DNA of 64,000 bases. Origin: Primulina eburnea (Eukaryota > Streptophyta > Magnoliopsida > Lamiales > Gesneriaceae). The stretch lies in contig NC_133103.1 in assembly GCF_022965805.1 (NCBI RefSeq), positions 50,976,386 to 51,040,385 of the forward strand, in the 5' to 3' direction. Made by a program: the position numbers and the translations under genes. The notes beneath the pieces were generated by a model. It did no database searches, was not told where the DNA came from, and worked only from the letters and a program-made list of their open reading frames with translations. How positions within the stretch are numbered: position 1 is the first letter of the stretch; each line of letters begins with the position of its first letter. Positions 23,036 to 34,828 of the stretch are shown in pieces.

Positions 23036-23860
23036 AGTAGATCTGCCTGAAATCATTTTAATTACGTCCAAGGTGGGAAAAGCTCTCCCGTGCCTTTTCT
23101 TCTCGGGCTCGATTTCCTCATGAGGAACTATCCCGACCTCCCACCCAGGGGCTAAAAGCCCTGGGTGCTAAAAGGTATGATGAAATAGGAATCCTTTCCC
23201 CATACTCTTTTAACAGATGTATCGACTTCGGTCGGGTTCGGCAAAGAACAAGCTCGCTTCAATTGCCTGCACTCACTAGTATCATTAGCACATTCCTGCC
23301 TTTTACTCGGGGGCACATGATAGTACTTACAGGGCAGCTTTGTTAAACCTACAGATGTATGCCTGCAAGGATTTTCTCCACTCTGTTTCACTTCAAATAG
23401 ATACTCGTGTATTGGCCATGATGTGAGGACGTGGCCCTTGTTTTGGCTTTAGCCAATCTGAGAACGTGGAGGGGAACTTGCCCCTTGATTATTGGTGGAT
23501 AGGGTCAATGATTCATTGACTTGGTATTTCTGCGTCACCCTGTTGATGTTTGGGTATAAGCTTATGCTTATGGTGTTGATACATATACAAGATGATTTAG
23601 AAACATGATACTCTTTCTTTGTTCGAGCAAAAGGAGACACTTGTACAGAGCTAGACAATTTACTATATGCGTGGTTACTGTTGAAGGTTGGGGTGTCAAA
23701 ATGGGATCAACTCGCTGAGTCGACACAATTTGATCGGAAAAAATCGGGTTTGAGTTTGCTGTTTTTGGGTGAGGTCGGGTTGAACCCAATATTTGATACG
23801 AAAATATAAACGTGTTCGGATCAACTTGGGTCGACCTAAATTTTTTAAATATTTTTTAAA
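23036..23860. other. remnant of the Tat-type element and unclassified repeat DNA
   Basis: 23415-23455 repeats 16088-16128 in direct orientation and may be a truncated second LTR. 23690-23850 has GGTGTCAAAATGGG and TCGGGTTGAACCC motifs like the end of a small GC-ended DNA element (compare 6110-6848). An 80-codon minus-strand frame at 23152-23391 has no motif I recognise and is not called as a gene. Confidence 0.35.
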
Positions 23861-23871
23861 ATGATTTTGTT

Positions 23872-24550
23872 TCAAACTAATATCAGATTTCTTGGTCATA
23901 GGATTGAAAAAGGGAAAATTATTCCTATTCAAAGAAGTATAGAATTTGGATCAAAATTTCCTGATATAATAACTGATAAAACTCAGTTGCAAAGATTTTT
24001 AGGAAGTTTAAATTATATTTCTCCTTATATTCAAAATCTTACTAAAGATTCTGCTATCTTATATGATAGACTAAAGAAAAATCCTTTACCTTGGACAGAT
24101 AAGCATACTAGAGCTGTTCAGATTATTAAAGATAAAGTTAAAAATCTTCCTTGTCTTATGCTGGCTAATCCCTTATGGGATAAGATTGTAGAAACAGATG
24201 CTTCTGATATAGGTTTTGGTGGAATTTTGAAACAAAAAGATCCCCAAACTAAACAAGAATATCTTATAAGATTTTATTCTGGGAAATGGAATAATGCCCA
24301 GAAAAATTACTCTATAGTAGCAAAAGAAATCTTAGCTATTGTTAGATGTATTTTAAAATTTCAAGATGATTTATACAATCAAAAGTTTATTATAAAAACT
24401 GACTGCAAATCTGCAAAATTTATGTTTAATAAAGATTTTAAACATGATGTGTCTAAGCAAATGTTTGCTAGATGGCAGGCTCATTTAGCCCCTTTTGATT
24501 TTGAAATTATTTATAAAAAAGGTGAAGATACTCGAGAATATTTATCTTAA
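23872..24550 (+). pseudogene. endogenous caulimovirid (pararetrovirus) RT-RNase H fragment
   Basis: An uninterrupted frame of about 225 codons starts after the RT catalytic site. Motifs include IRFLGHRIEKGKI (RT), QLQRFLGSLNYISPYI (RT thumb), and RNase H acidic sites in ETDASDIGFGGIL, AKEILAIV and IKTDCKSA, followed by SKQMFARWQAHLAPFDF. This combination is typical of Caulimoviridae of the petuvirus/florendovirus kind rather than of Ty3/gypsy LTR elements. The piece lacks the RT YxDD box, protease, coat and movement regions and so is a fossil fragment. It ends TAATG, with the next frame overlapping by one base. The codons are strikingly AT-rich compared with the neighbouring Ty3 element. Confidence 0.82.
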
Positions 24551-24760
24551 TGAATTTTTTCACAGATATGTACTCTCGAGGCAGAGGAGAGTCCTCTTAT
24601 AGAGGGCGAGGTGGCAGGGGAAAACCTCCTAATATAATAGCATCAGCTAGTAATACTGAGCAGGATGAGTTATACAATGAATTTCAAGAATTCAAAAATA
24701 TTTATTATATTTATATTATAAATTTTTATAATTTAATATTTATTTTGTATATTTTTTAAT
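24550..24760 (+). pseudogene. short RGG-rich frame following the caulimovirid fragment
   Basis: The ATG overlaps the TAA of the preceding frame (TAATG). The first ~40 codons contain an Arg/Gly-rich segment (YSRGRGESSYRGRGGRGK) and an acidic QDELYNEFQEF stretch, then run into AT-rich DNA. It is likely the start of the next open frame of the same integrated virus, cut off by the integration edge. I cannot assign a role. Confidence 0.4.
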
Positions 24761-27481
24761 AATTATTTATTTGATTTAGTAAATGTATTTTAATTTTCTA
24801 TGATTAGACTTTCAAATTTAAATAATATATAAGTGAGATTTTGTTATTATGTGTTTAAATTAAAATATTATTTTTATTTTTTTGAATTTTATTTAATTTT
24901 AAAAAAAATCAAAATCGAGTTGAGTCCGGTTCGGTATAATGTTTGATATTTTTTTAAAAAAATAACAGTAAATATTATTTTGTCATATAATATAAGAAAA
25001 TTGATGGTAAAACAAGCTAGGCTTAATTGAGTATTATAAAAATTTAAAAAAAATTTAAATTTATTGATTCAAAACATATATTCCCAAGAAGAACCTATTT
25101 TTCCAAGATACACCCGACACTATATTTATTTATAATTTTAATTTTCTTCTATATTCTAGCATTAAATCTTTTCGGATAATTTTTCTAGGTCTAAAATTTA
25201 TCAAGAACTAGAAAGAAATCAAGCAAAAACTCCTTACTCCCAATTCAATGTGGTGTATTGGTTCTACATTTGTAATAACTTTTGTGCGGTTTAAAAGTCT
25301 ATAAATATTCAATCTAAACTTTTATATATTTAATGTAAACTTTTTAAAAGATTTAAAAAGTTATGTACTATTTAAATTGACTTTTAAAAACTCAACAAAA
25401 ATCTAGATGTATTTAAAAAAATATAAAAAAATTATATTTGATTCAATCTAAAAAGTTGATTAACATTTAACTAGAAAATATCTCAAACTCTTATATTCAC
25501 TTTCATTTTTATTTAAAAAAACCTATACAAATACTAGTTAACTTATTTTTTCTCTTACATATAATATTTTTCCTTTTCTTTGGTTTTTTTTAAAAAACAT
25601 ATATATTTTTTTTTATTGCTAACAATAGTTTAACATTATTCATTTTATTTTTCAAGTTGTAACCTGGCAAAATTTAAAATCATATTTATTAAATAGTTGT
25701 TTTGTTTATTTTGTTACACTAATTTCAAATATTTTAACATATTTATTTTATAATTCAGGTACAAATAATTGTTTTGTTTATTGTGATTAGACATATTATC
25801 AAAAATAAAATTAATATACTTTTCATAAAAAATTTGCTGAAAAATGAAATTATTTTAAGTTTGATTATTTATTAATATTAATTATTTTTATATATTAAAA
25901 AATATTAATTAGTTAACTAAATATGTTGAATTGACTTGAATAATTGAACTTTAATCGTAATAAGTTTAGTAGTGACTTATTTATCATTTTTTTGTAAATC
26001 AAATCACAAGTAAAAAAAATTATATTGATAAATGAAATTATTTTAAATAAATAAAAGTTATTCACATGAATGACTAGTTCAAAGAAATAGATAAAAAGTA
26101 CTAACTATAAATTACAAATTTATGTAGGTTTCCACAAAATTTTTACAAATATCTATAAAAAGTCGTACAAAATAAATCTAAAAAATTAAGTGAAATCTTT
26201 AGAATTATTTGAGATTATGTAAAAGCCAGTAGAAATCAGTTTTGTTCTTGTTACCCACGTGGATAATGTCATTATCCGCTCATTACATGACATATATGCT
26301 GAGTAGATAAATCATGATCACTCATTCAAACATGATGTATGGATGAATGATCATTTAGTAAATGTATCACGTACTTGGTGGATGAGATCACTAACCATAT
26401 GGATAGCATCTATCAAACTGCAGAAATCTATCAATTTCAAAAAAGGACATCATTTTAAAAAAAGCATCAAATCTCTGCAATAAACATACAATTGAGATTT
26501 CTCTAAATTCCTATTTAAATCACGCACCTTTCCATGTAAAATTATATCAAATATTAATTACCAACGCAACTGTTCCGTATAAATAATAATAATTTTGACA
26601 ACTTGAATCTTGAAACATTTTCTCAATGAAAACAAAACTGAATTGACATAAAAATGAACACTAATAGATGGGAGACCACATCACAATCAATCAAGCAATG
26701 CTGCAACGACGAGATTGCTCTAGAAAAAGATGAAATCCAAACTCACGTAAAATCAAAACAAAACAATTCACCTCACCCATGTTAAAAAAAAGTTAGTATT
26801 CAATCTTTTCATGTTTTTTTATTTCAACTTTGAGTCTATCACATAAAATTTATCTAACGTGGTTTACTTGATCAACGTAGTTTGTAGAATACTGTGTTGA
26901 GCGTTTGAATTTACTCGGAACATATAAAAAATAGTTAAGTTCTTTTTCTCTCGAATGTACCATTTTGACAAGGAAATTGTACCAAGTTTCCCACAACATG
27001 CCAGCCAAAGTTTTGTCTTAAAATATTTGCTACGAGCGATTATAAACTTAAATTAAGTGTATCATATTCTAAAATAAATAGTCATCTTCACTAATAAATT
27101 ATGCATAGCAATAATATCGTTGGCCAACTTCACTAGAATCTTAATTAATATTTTCATACATGTGATGCATGAAGTATTGTTTTATATAAGTAATTATTAA
27201 AATTAGTAAAATATGACCGTTCGAATAATCATTTTAAATATACTGATCTTATGTAATGAATATGATAAAATTTTAAGTATCATTATAAATAATTATTATA
27301 TAAAAATATTTATATCATTTCAGATAACAATACGAAGATAATAATCTTCTGTCATCAAATCAATCTTATTTAGAAACCTACATATATTGTAAAAAATATT
27401 TATATCACATATTATTTTATAGTATTATATATTGTAATTCTGTAAAAAAATGCATCAAATATTATTTAAATTTTTGAAATA

Positions 27482-27667
27482 GGCAAAAACTTGTGTAAGA
27501 TATTGGTCTCAGGGATCGTATTTTGTGTGACATGTCGCTTATTTGAGTCATCCATGAAAAATTATTATTTTTTATGCTAAACGTATTACTTTTTATTGTG
27601 AATATCGGTAGAGTTGACTCGTCTTATAGATAAAGATTCGTGAGACTGTCTCATAACAAACCTACTC
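27482..27667. mobile_element. MULE-type MITE, copy 1 (186 bp)
   Basis: Begins GGCAAAAACTTGTG and ends AACAAACCTACTC, with diverged inner palindromes around GAGAC. It is flanked by a perfect 9-bp target duplication TTTGAAATA (27473-27481 and 27668-27676). Closely related to copies at 28325 and 57551. Confidence 0.92.
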
Positions 27668-28324
27668 TTTGAAATATGTACGGTATTTAAGATAAAATAT
27701 AATATTATAATTTGAAAAGTAAAGAAAACTTTAAATTAAAAGAATGATTATTTTTCAGTTTTGATTGAATTTGAAAAGATAAAACAATTAATCTACCTAA
27801 CTATTATCACAGAAGGGCAAAATAAAATAAAATAAAAAACTTAGATTTGGTGGCTCCGTGAATGCTACTCGTTCTTTTTTATATAATAATAATAAGTAGT
27901 GCAAATATGTCTGTGTTTGTTTGTTTGTTTTTTCTAAATAATTATTTTTTCAGTGTATTTATTTATTTTATATAAAATTACTACAAATATGCAAATATAA
28001 TTATAAACGTGCTACACATTTATTAAAATAAGTTTTCATGATTTAATTATTATTATTAAATGAGAATATAATATATACATATAGTTTTATTACATTGTCC
28101 ATAACCGTGTCAATTTTTTCTATATTGATCAATGAAGTGACTCATATATTGGATATATAATTTTGAGATGCATCACCTCTAATAGAAGAATGTCTTCTTA
28201 TTAGTTGTACAAAAATAAACATAGTTATTGGACAACATAAAAAACTATGTTTGCTATTTGTCAGTTATTTTTGCATATAAAAAATTATCTCGTCTTAGTC
28301 CAACATGTTTTATATATAATTTTC

Positions 28325-28507
28325 GACAAAAACTTGTGTGAGACGGTCTTACGGGTCGTATTTGGCGAGATATATCTCTTATTTGGGTCATCCATGAAAA
28401 AATATTACTTTTTATGCTAACAATATTACTTTTTATTGTGAATATCGATAGAGTTGATCCGTCTCACTGATAAAGATTCGTGAGACCGTCTCACAAGAGA
28501 CCTACTC
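28325..28507. mobile_element. MULE-type MITE, copy 2 (183 bp)
   Basis: Starts GACAAAAACTTGTGTGAGAC and ends CTCACAAGAGACCTACTC. Terminal palindromes GTGAGACGGTCTTAC and GTGAGACCGTCTCAC mark the inverted ends. The target duplication is ATAATTTTC/ATAATTTTG (9 bp, one mismatch; 28316-28324 and 28508-28516). Confidence 0.9.
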
Positions 28508-28517
28508 ATAATTTTGG

Positions 28518-28522
<5 letters not shown>

Positions 28523-28568
<46 letters not shown>
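28523..28568. repeat. (TA)n microsatellite
   Basis: About 23 AT/TA units directly after MITE copy 2. Confidence 0.95.
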
Positions 28569-28571
<3 letters not shown>

Positions 28572-28936
28572 GGACACCTGTATCAAATTATTTGGATAAC
28601 CATACTTTTTCTCAAAGTTATTGCGAATTATTTTTAATATTATCTTTCTCAAGTTACACTATGATTTCACACTAATTAGTATCAATTATTATTAAATTAA
28701 ATATAAAAGTAAGTATTTAATAAAATTTATTTTTTTTTATATAAATTAAGATTATAAATTTATTGCTTAATTTACTGATATAAAAAAAAAATATTTTCGT
28801 TCAAACTTCTCACAAATTTCTATTGTTGGTGGTGTTGACGAAGACCCCCTGAAAAACCAAAGAATTAAGCCCTTAGTTCCCAAGATTAGTCAACGCCACC
28901 CCTTTCATCTCCCCCAGAAAAGAAAAAAGAGCCTCC

Positions 28937-31900
28937 ATGATACCCCTTCTGTCTTGCTTGTCGAAATGGGGGTTGATTTTGTTTTCCTTTTTGTTTTTCT
29001 TGTTGAAATGGGTTTTTATTTTGTTTTTTCTTTTTGTTCTTTCAGTAATATGCATGATATGTTTAGTAAGATGCATAATATTCATATTGCTACGCCCATC
29101 TAAGGATGAGTTGTTGCATCATCAAGTGAAAAATGGAAACATCGAAGGCATCAAAGCTTTGCGAAGTAAAGGCGCTGGACTTGAGGTATATAATTTCATA
29201 TAGAAATTCTTGATATTTTTTTGGGTGTTTTCTGATTGCTTATTTCTCACTTTGCGGCCCACCTCTGATTCCCAGTGTTTGTGAAGTATTTGGTAAAATT
29301 GAGAACTTGGGTTTGAATTATGTAGAGAAAGTATAGTGTCGATTATATGTGCAAATTCTTGCCGGCTTTTGTGCTTGATTCATTGCGTTACATGCAATGG
29401 AAAGACGTGATTTTCGATATATCAAGACCGGAACTTAGTTCGACATACCGTTTTGCACGCTTGAAATTATATGTTCTTGTCATTTTAGAGTGATTAGTAG
29501 TTACGATCTTTGATTTTTTTGGGCTTTATCCAGTCATATATGTAGTAGCGAGTATGAGAAACATTGTTAGCAGGGAAAATGTGAATGAAAGACCCAAATG
29601 ATTTGGTTCAGTGATCTAATTATTATGTACTGGGACTTGACATATTTGTGCTAAGATGTTGATTGTGGTGGCAGTGGGTTGATATTGAAGGAAAGACTCC
29701 ATTGATTTTAGCTTGTACAAATCCGAATCTTTATGATGTTGCAAAATTTTTGATCGAATTGGGTGCCAATGTCAATGCTTATCGTCCAGGTATATAATTT
29801 TCAATTTTAATATCTGCAGCATTTATTTTTTTGTTGGATTTAATGTTCAAATTAATATCGTTATGCTTGAAGATGTTACTCTTTTTGGTTTAGACTTATC
29901 ATGATGCTTCATATTGCTCTTGATAACTTATATAATGAAACACATTCAGAGCCCGAATCTACTGGCCGTTGCTTAGTTCCTTTTTCTTTTCTTTATATTA
30001 AAGGTGTGGTGACTTGTGATCACACATGAACAAAAATGGTCCATTATTATTAATATTATTTCTTTTTTCCCTGTATGTTACGTAACTCTGATCTGATAAA
30101 CCACATTGTTATAGTGCTTGCTAGCACCTTTTACTACAAGTTAAGTGTCTGATTATTTTCTGAATTCTCTTTCAAGGATTACTTGCTGGAACTCCTCTAC
30201 ATCATGCTGCAAGAAAAGGCCTTGAAAAGACTGTGAAGTTGCTTCTTTCACATGGAGGTTTGTGCTCTTTATTTTCATTTTTATGACGAGACTTTTGTGC
30301 CACAAAATATGGAATACCATTCGTGATTTTCTTATTTGTTTGATCGATGATTTCGGAAACCTCAGCAAATGCACTAATAATAAATGACAATAGCCAAACA
30401 CCTCTGGAAGTTGCCAGATCAGAAGGATATATCAATGTTGTCCGAGGAATCGAGGTACTACATTGAATTTATCTGGTTCAGTTTGGTTTCATTTAATAAC
30501 AATTTAATGTTGATTTTTGTGTTGTGCTACTCAGGGTCACTTGTGTTTATTCTCTGGTTGGCTGAGGAGAATTAAAGTGCCGGGGTTTTTGGACCTTCTG
30601 GCGCCTCAATTGTTTTCAAGAAAAGTGTGAGTACCATACATACCCATATTAGAAATTTGTAGTTTGGAACTTCCATTATTAGATTAATCTTCTCGTACAT
30701 TAGTTAGTGAGAACATGTGATTTTGTGGTTAAAATGGGCTTCTGTTTCCCAAACAACACACATTTTTTTTCCGGCGATTTCCTTTTGCATTATTGTTTAT
30801 TTTCAAGAAACTCAAGTTCTCATTGTTATTTCAAATACTGTACAGATGGGTGGTAGTTTTACCTTGTTCCCACAATCTTAGAGAACCTTTCAACTTGGAG
30901 GTTGTTATATATGCTGGTGACCAGGTGCCCTTTCGCTTTTCATTTCATTTTTCAAATTTTACCTGCACTTTGATGTAAAGTTAGTCGCCTTGCATCCGCT
31001 GATATCACATTCATGCTCATTGAAAATGAAAAATTCTACATTGGGCTATTTGGCTAGTAAGATTCCTTGCGAGAGTTGGTTACATACATGATATTGTTTC
31101 TTCTGTTGAAAATACACACTATGTAAATAATTCTTCCCATCTTGGGGTATTTACACCCCCTTGATCATTTGAAGATCGTTTCCTTGTCTTGAACTTTTTA
31201 CCTTATTGATAGGATGCCCAACCTCAGAAGATTATTTCACTTTGGAATGCCGATCTTCAGGAGCCAAATTTTGATCAGCCTGGTCCTGTAGCAATTATAG
31301 TCGACCTTTCAAAAAGTAAGTAGTCGACTTTATTATTCATCATTTTCTCAACTGTGTATGTATCTGCTAGATAGGTAGCAATCTTGACCTTTATGCATAG
31401 TTCTGTGACGCTGGAAGCCTTTACAAGAGGGATGACATATGTGTCTTTTATTTCATGAAGTTCAGATACTAAAAAAGGGCTCTTGTGCTTCTTTGTTAAT
31501 TTTTCAGTTGCTAATATTGGATCAAAGTGGAAATTTTTAACATGCTATTAAATAAGCAAATAAAAGTAATGGTCATTATAGAAATACTGCTCTAGTTTTA
31601 TTCAATGACAAAAGACAATTTAGACGGTGTTGATTGTAATTTATTCCTACATGGCAGGCCAACAAACTAAACTGGGACCTGTGCAAGAAAGCGAAAAACA
31701 GCAACTGCAGCGGTTTTGCAATGCTTGCAAAGGAATTCCTCAGGTTGAACATACTTTGCAAACTTGACTTTCATGTAGTACTTTGTGTCAACATCTTTGA
31801 GCTTATGGTTTTCTTTTTCCAGTAAAAAATGAGTATTGTGCAATTAGCATTCAAGGACATTAGAACAGAATTGTAATCGAAGAAAATGGGTTTCTAGATG

Positions 31901-32639
31901 TTGCTCTATACCATAAGATTATAGGGGTCTCACATGGGACGTAGTTATTGCCCATGGTCTATCTCACTTGTATACCATAGAAAAGATTTTCGCAGAAGTG
32001 CAATCATATTTGTGGCTAAAATGACTGGCTTGATTTATGTCTGAATGCGTAAGCCTTCACATTTGGCCATTCCCTCTCTTTTACCGGATCAGTTTACCAT
32101 ATTTGAACGTGGCTGTTGATGTTGTCAGAAACTAAATTATTTGCTATTGCTTTGGTTTGCATCTCTCGCTGTCATAGATGTTTTTAAAATTTCCCTACAA
32201 TGATCAGGTCCCGAATGTTCAAGCAACTCCACCTTTAGATGATGGTCAGCTCACTATGGCAATTCACACTTCTCTTCAGTCAGCTGAACACGAGAGATAT
32301 GCATCACAAGTCGACTCGACCTCAGGTTCATTCAACTCTACTGACGAGAGTTACACAACTGATACCTCAACCAGCCACAATGCCTGCACAGCCATTGTTG
32401 AACGAACCCCAACTGATTTATCTGTAGGGGACATTTCTGTTCATGGCGTTGAAAAGAAAAAAGATGGTAGTGCTTCAACTTGTACGATTTGCCTGGATGC
32501 CCCAATCGAAGGAGCTTGCGTTCCGTGTGGCCACATGGCAGGGTGTATGTCTTGTTTGAAGAAGATTAAGGCCAGGAAATGGGTTTGCCCCATATGTCGC
32601 ACCAAAATCAATCAGGTTATACGTTTGTATGCTGTTTAG
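28937..32639 (+). CDS. XBAT35: XBAT35-like E3 ubiquitin ligase (ankyrin repeats + RING)
   Basis: Nine exons, all with GT-AG introns in consistent phase: 28937-29185, 29675-29789, 30177-30257, 30366-30454, 30535-30626, 30846-30924, 31213-31315, 31658-31743, 32208-32639. They encode 441 residues, close to the ~460 of Arabidopsis XBAT35. After SKDELLHHQV come three ankyrin repeats (KTPLILACTN, GTPLHHAARKG, QTPLEVARSEG), a middle region with CLFSGWLRRIKVPGFLDLLA and RFCNACKGIPQ, a Ser/Thr-rich linker and a C-terminal C3HC4 RING (CTICLDAPIEGACVPCGH ... CPICRTKI). The ligase transfers ubiquitin to target proteins; XBAT35 acts in ethylene and defence signalling in Arabidopsis. Oddity: in place of the short MGQQQSK-like N terminus, the frame encodes about 50 very hydrophobic residues; a later in-frame ATG at 29054 is an alternative start. 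The basic NLS segment of Arabidopsis XBAT35 is not seen. Confidence 0.88.
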
Positions 32640-33065
32640 TCTCGTCCGATGAGTGTTATAAAGGAAAACACCCATCACATGTACATATATGTATGTATAC
32701 ATGCATGCATAGAGACTTACCACACGTATTTAAACGACGTTTAGTAATGTCGTTAATCTTTCACATCATCTGGTAAATGTATATTTGTTACAAGCAAAGA
32801 CATGAGGCTACAAAGTGTATTCTTTTTTAGGTCGGGTTTTCGATTGGATGATGTATAAACTGAGATGAGTGATTTGTTAAAAAATGTATATAAATGTTAA
32901 AAGGAATAAAGGTTGTGTAAACTTGATGGTAAAATGTGTGATGTGTGAATAGAAAATGTTATCATTCAAAAAAATTATTTTTAAAAAAAATCGAATAAAA
33001 TAAAATGGTAGAGAATATTTTCTTTTAATAGTTGATGGGTAGGAGTTGAATTTTGATTTGTTGCA
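32640..33065. other. 3' UTR of the XBAT35-like gene and spacer
   Basis: AT-rich, with ATGTATGTATACATGCATGC-like repeats near 32690. No gene was seen. Confidence 0.45.
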
Positions 33066-33069
33066 AATA

Positions 33070-34340
33070 TTACATTATTTTAAGGTTGAAGTTGCACTAG
33101 ATAACCAGAGTACAATTCCTTAGACCATCTGTGACCAAATTTTCGATAGCTGTAAGAAACTTTGAGTATAATTTCACCGTCTTCCCCAAGCATCACGACA
33201 CTAGATGTATATCCATGCAACTCTATTATTTCAAGTGTCGGAATATCTCGGATTCCGCATGGGATTGCCTCCAGTGCTTCGCAGTCCCGAAGCAAAAGGT
33301 GATGGAGACGTGGAAAATGGCAATCTTCGGCTCACCACTCCTTTGGATCCCATGAACTTTCGATTGATAGGAACTTCAGTTGTCTGAATTCGTCTTCATT
33401 CGACTCCCATAACGATCCTACAAAAGCTCCATCTTTCAGCTTGAGAACTTCAAGATTGTGCAACATACCAATAATGGTCATCTTTCCCATGGGATCCTGG
33501 AGCCCTTGAAACCAACTTTTTTAACGAAGGCGCGAAGATGATGTTTTGCGCAAGAGTTTCGTTTGGCTTGTCATAGAACACGCAGCGGATAAGATTCGAG
33601 TTCACACAGATGGGCAAGATTGTTTAGACAGTAAAATGACCAATCAGTAGTGTCATCCTCAAAATTAATTTTCAGTTCTTCGAGATACAAGATTCTTGGA
33701 AGGACCACCTTCTCTGTGAAAGTGTTTGAAGGCCTGTAAAACCCGTTGTGTCTGTCTCTCTAACTTGAAAATCAAGAACTTCTGGCAGATAACAGTGGTA
33801 AATCTGGAGATGTCTTTAACTGTGGCATCTCCAAGACTTCTAGCGACAGAGGAATTTCGACTGAGGACCAAATTATTAAGGTCTGCAGATTCCGTAGTAT
33901 AGATATAGAGGGAGGGAATTGATTAACAAACCCGAGCCGAAGGTATCTCAAGTTAACTAGCTCTAGAACTTGATCTGGGAACTCATTGGTCTCTATCCTA
34001 CCAACAGACAATAACTTGAGCAATCCTGAGATTAATCTAACGAATGATGTAGTAACACAAGCATCATGGACAAAAGAACCGATAAGTGGCATTGCTCGAA
34101 TAATATCGCAAATATATTAATCATCGTTCTCCCAATTATCATTACCTGAATCATCATCATCTGAAGCACAATCGCGCTCCGAACCAGCGTCGTTCATCCC
34201 ATTTTCATGATCTGAACCTGGAGAAGCTTCATCATATGATATAGCACAATCTTCCTCCAAATCATTATTCTCATCTCCTTGAATAGTTGGATTAATAATT
34301 AGTCGTAGTTGGTTATTTGATTCTTCAATGAAAAGGTCTC
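33070..34340 (-). pseudogene. R1-like NLR, leucine-rich-repeat part only
   Basis: The minus strand carries the C-terminal half of a CC-NB-LRR protein closely related to the neighbour at 34829-37397. It reads FVHDACVTTSFVRLISGLL, then LVNLRYLRLGF, a run of decayed LRRs, and a last piece LRDCEALEAIPCGIRDIPTL ending near 33080. Several frameshifts and stops break it (for example near 33780 and 33350-33660). No NB-ARC domain precedes it. A stop codon lies shortly before the conserved CDIIRAMPL motif, directly after a strongly acidic stretch absent from the neighbour. It is a truncated tandem duplicate that cannot encode a working receptor. Confidence 0.85.
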
Positions 34341-34828
34341 CAATCTATTTTTTTTTTTGTTGAAAATCTCTCCAGGCTAAGACCCCTCGATATCTAAAAA
34401 CTCAACTGGTTTGTAGAGTCCTCAAAATACGAATTTTAATTAGCTAGAGTTTTATTAATCCTTCGATAATAAATGTTATAAACTCCTAGTTCTATCAAAA
34501 TACTGATCATTTTGCTTCCGATTGAAGATGTGACACCGCACGCTTTAGCATTTTTTGATGGCACATCGAAAATGATATTTTCAGTGTCACGCAAGTATTT
34601 ATCGATGACGCATAAGCATTCCGACGAAAAAGACAACCAATTAGAAAAAAAATACAAGTCAATAGACTAAAACAGTGAATTGATCGATAACAAGACAGAA
34701 AACAAAAGATACCCAAAATACCTTACAAAAATAAAATGGTCCCACATACTAAGAGTTACTTCATATTTTCACACATGGAATAGTAATAAATCATTGGCAT
34801 TGCAAAACTAATAATGTAGTGCTATACC
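34341..34828. other. spacer between two NLR pseudogenes
   Basis: AT-rich. Short frames on the minus strand show no recognisable motif and are not called. Confidence 0.4.

Larger units (their letters stand above)
24761..28800. other. very AT-rich intergenic DNA
   Basis: No coding region is supported. It contains two MULE-type MITEs (listed separately), a (TA)n run and many poly-A/T tracts. 26220-26420 is less AT-rich and may be a worn repeat, but I cannot classify it. Confidence 0.5.

Noticed and set aside
23152..23391. 80-codon minus-strand ORF as a zinc-finger-like gene
   Set aside because: Cys spacing does not match a known finger, and the position is inside a decayed Ty3/gypsy element.
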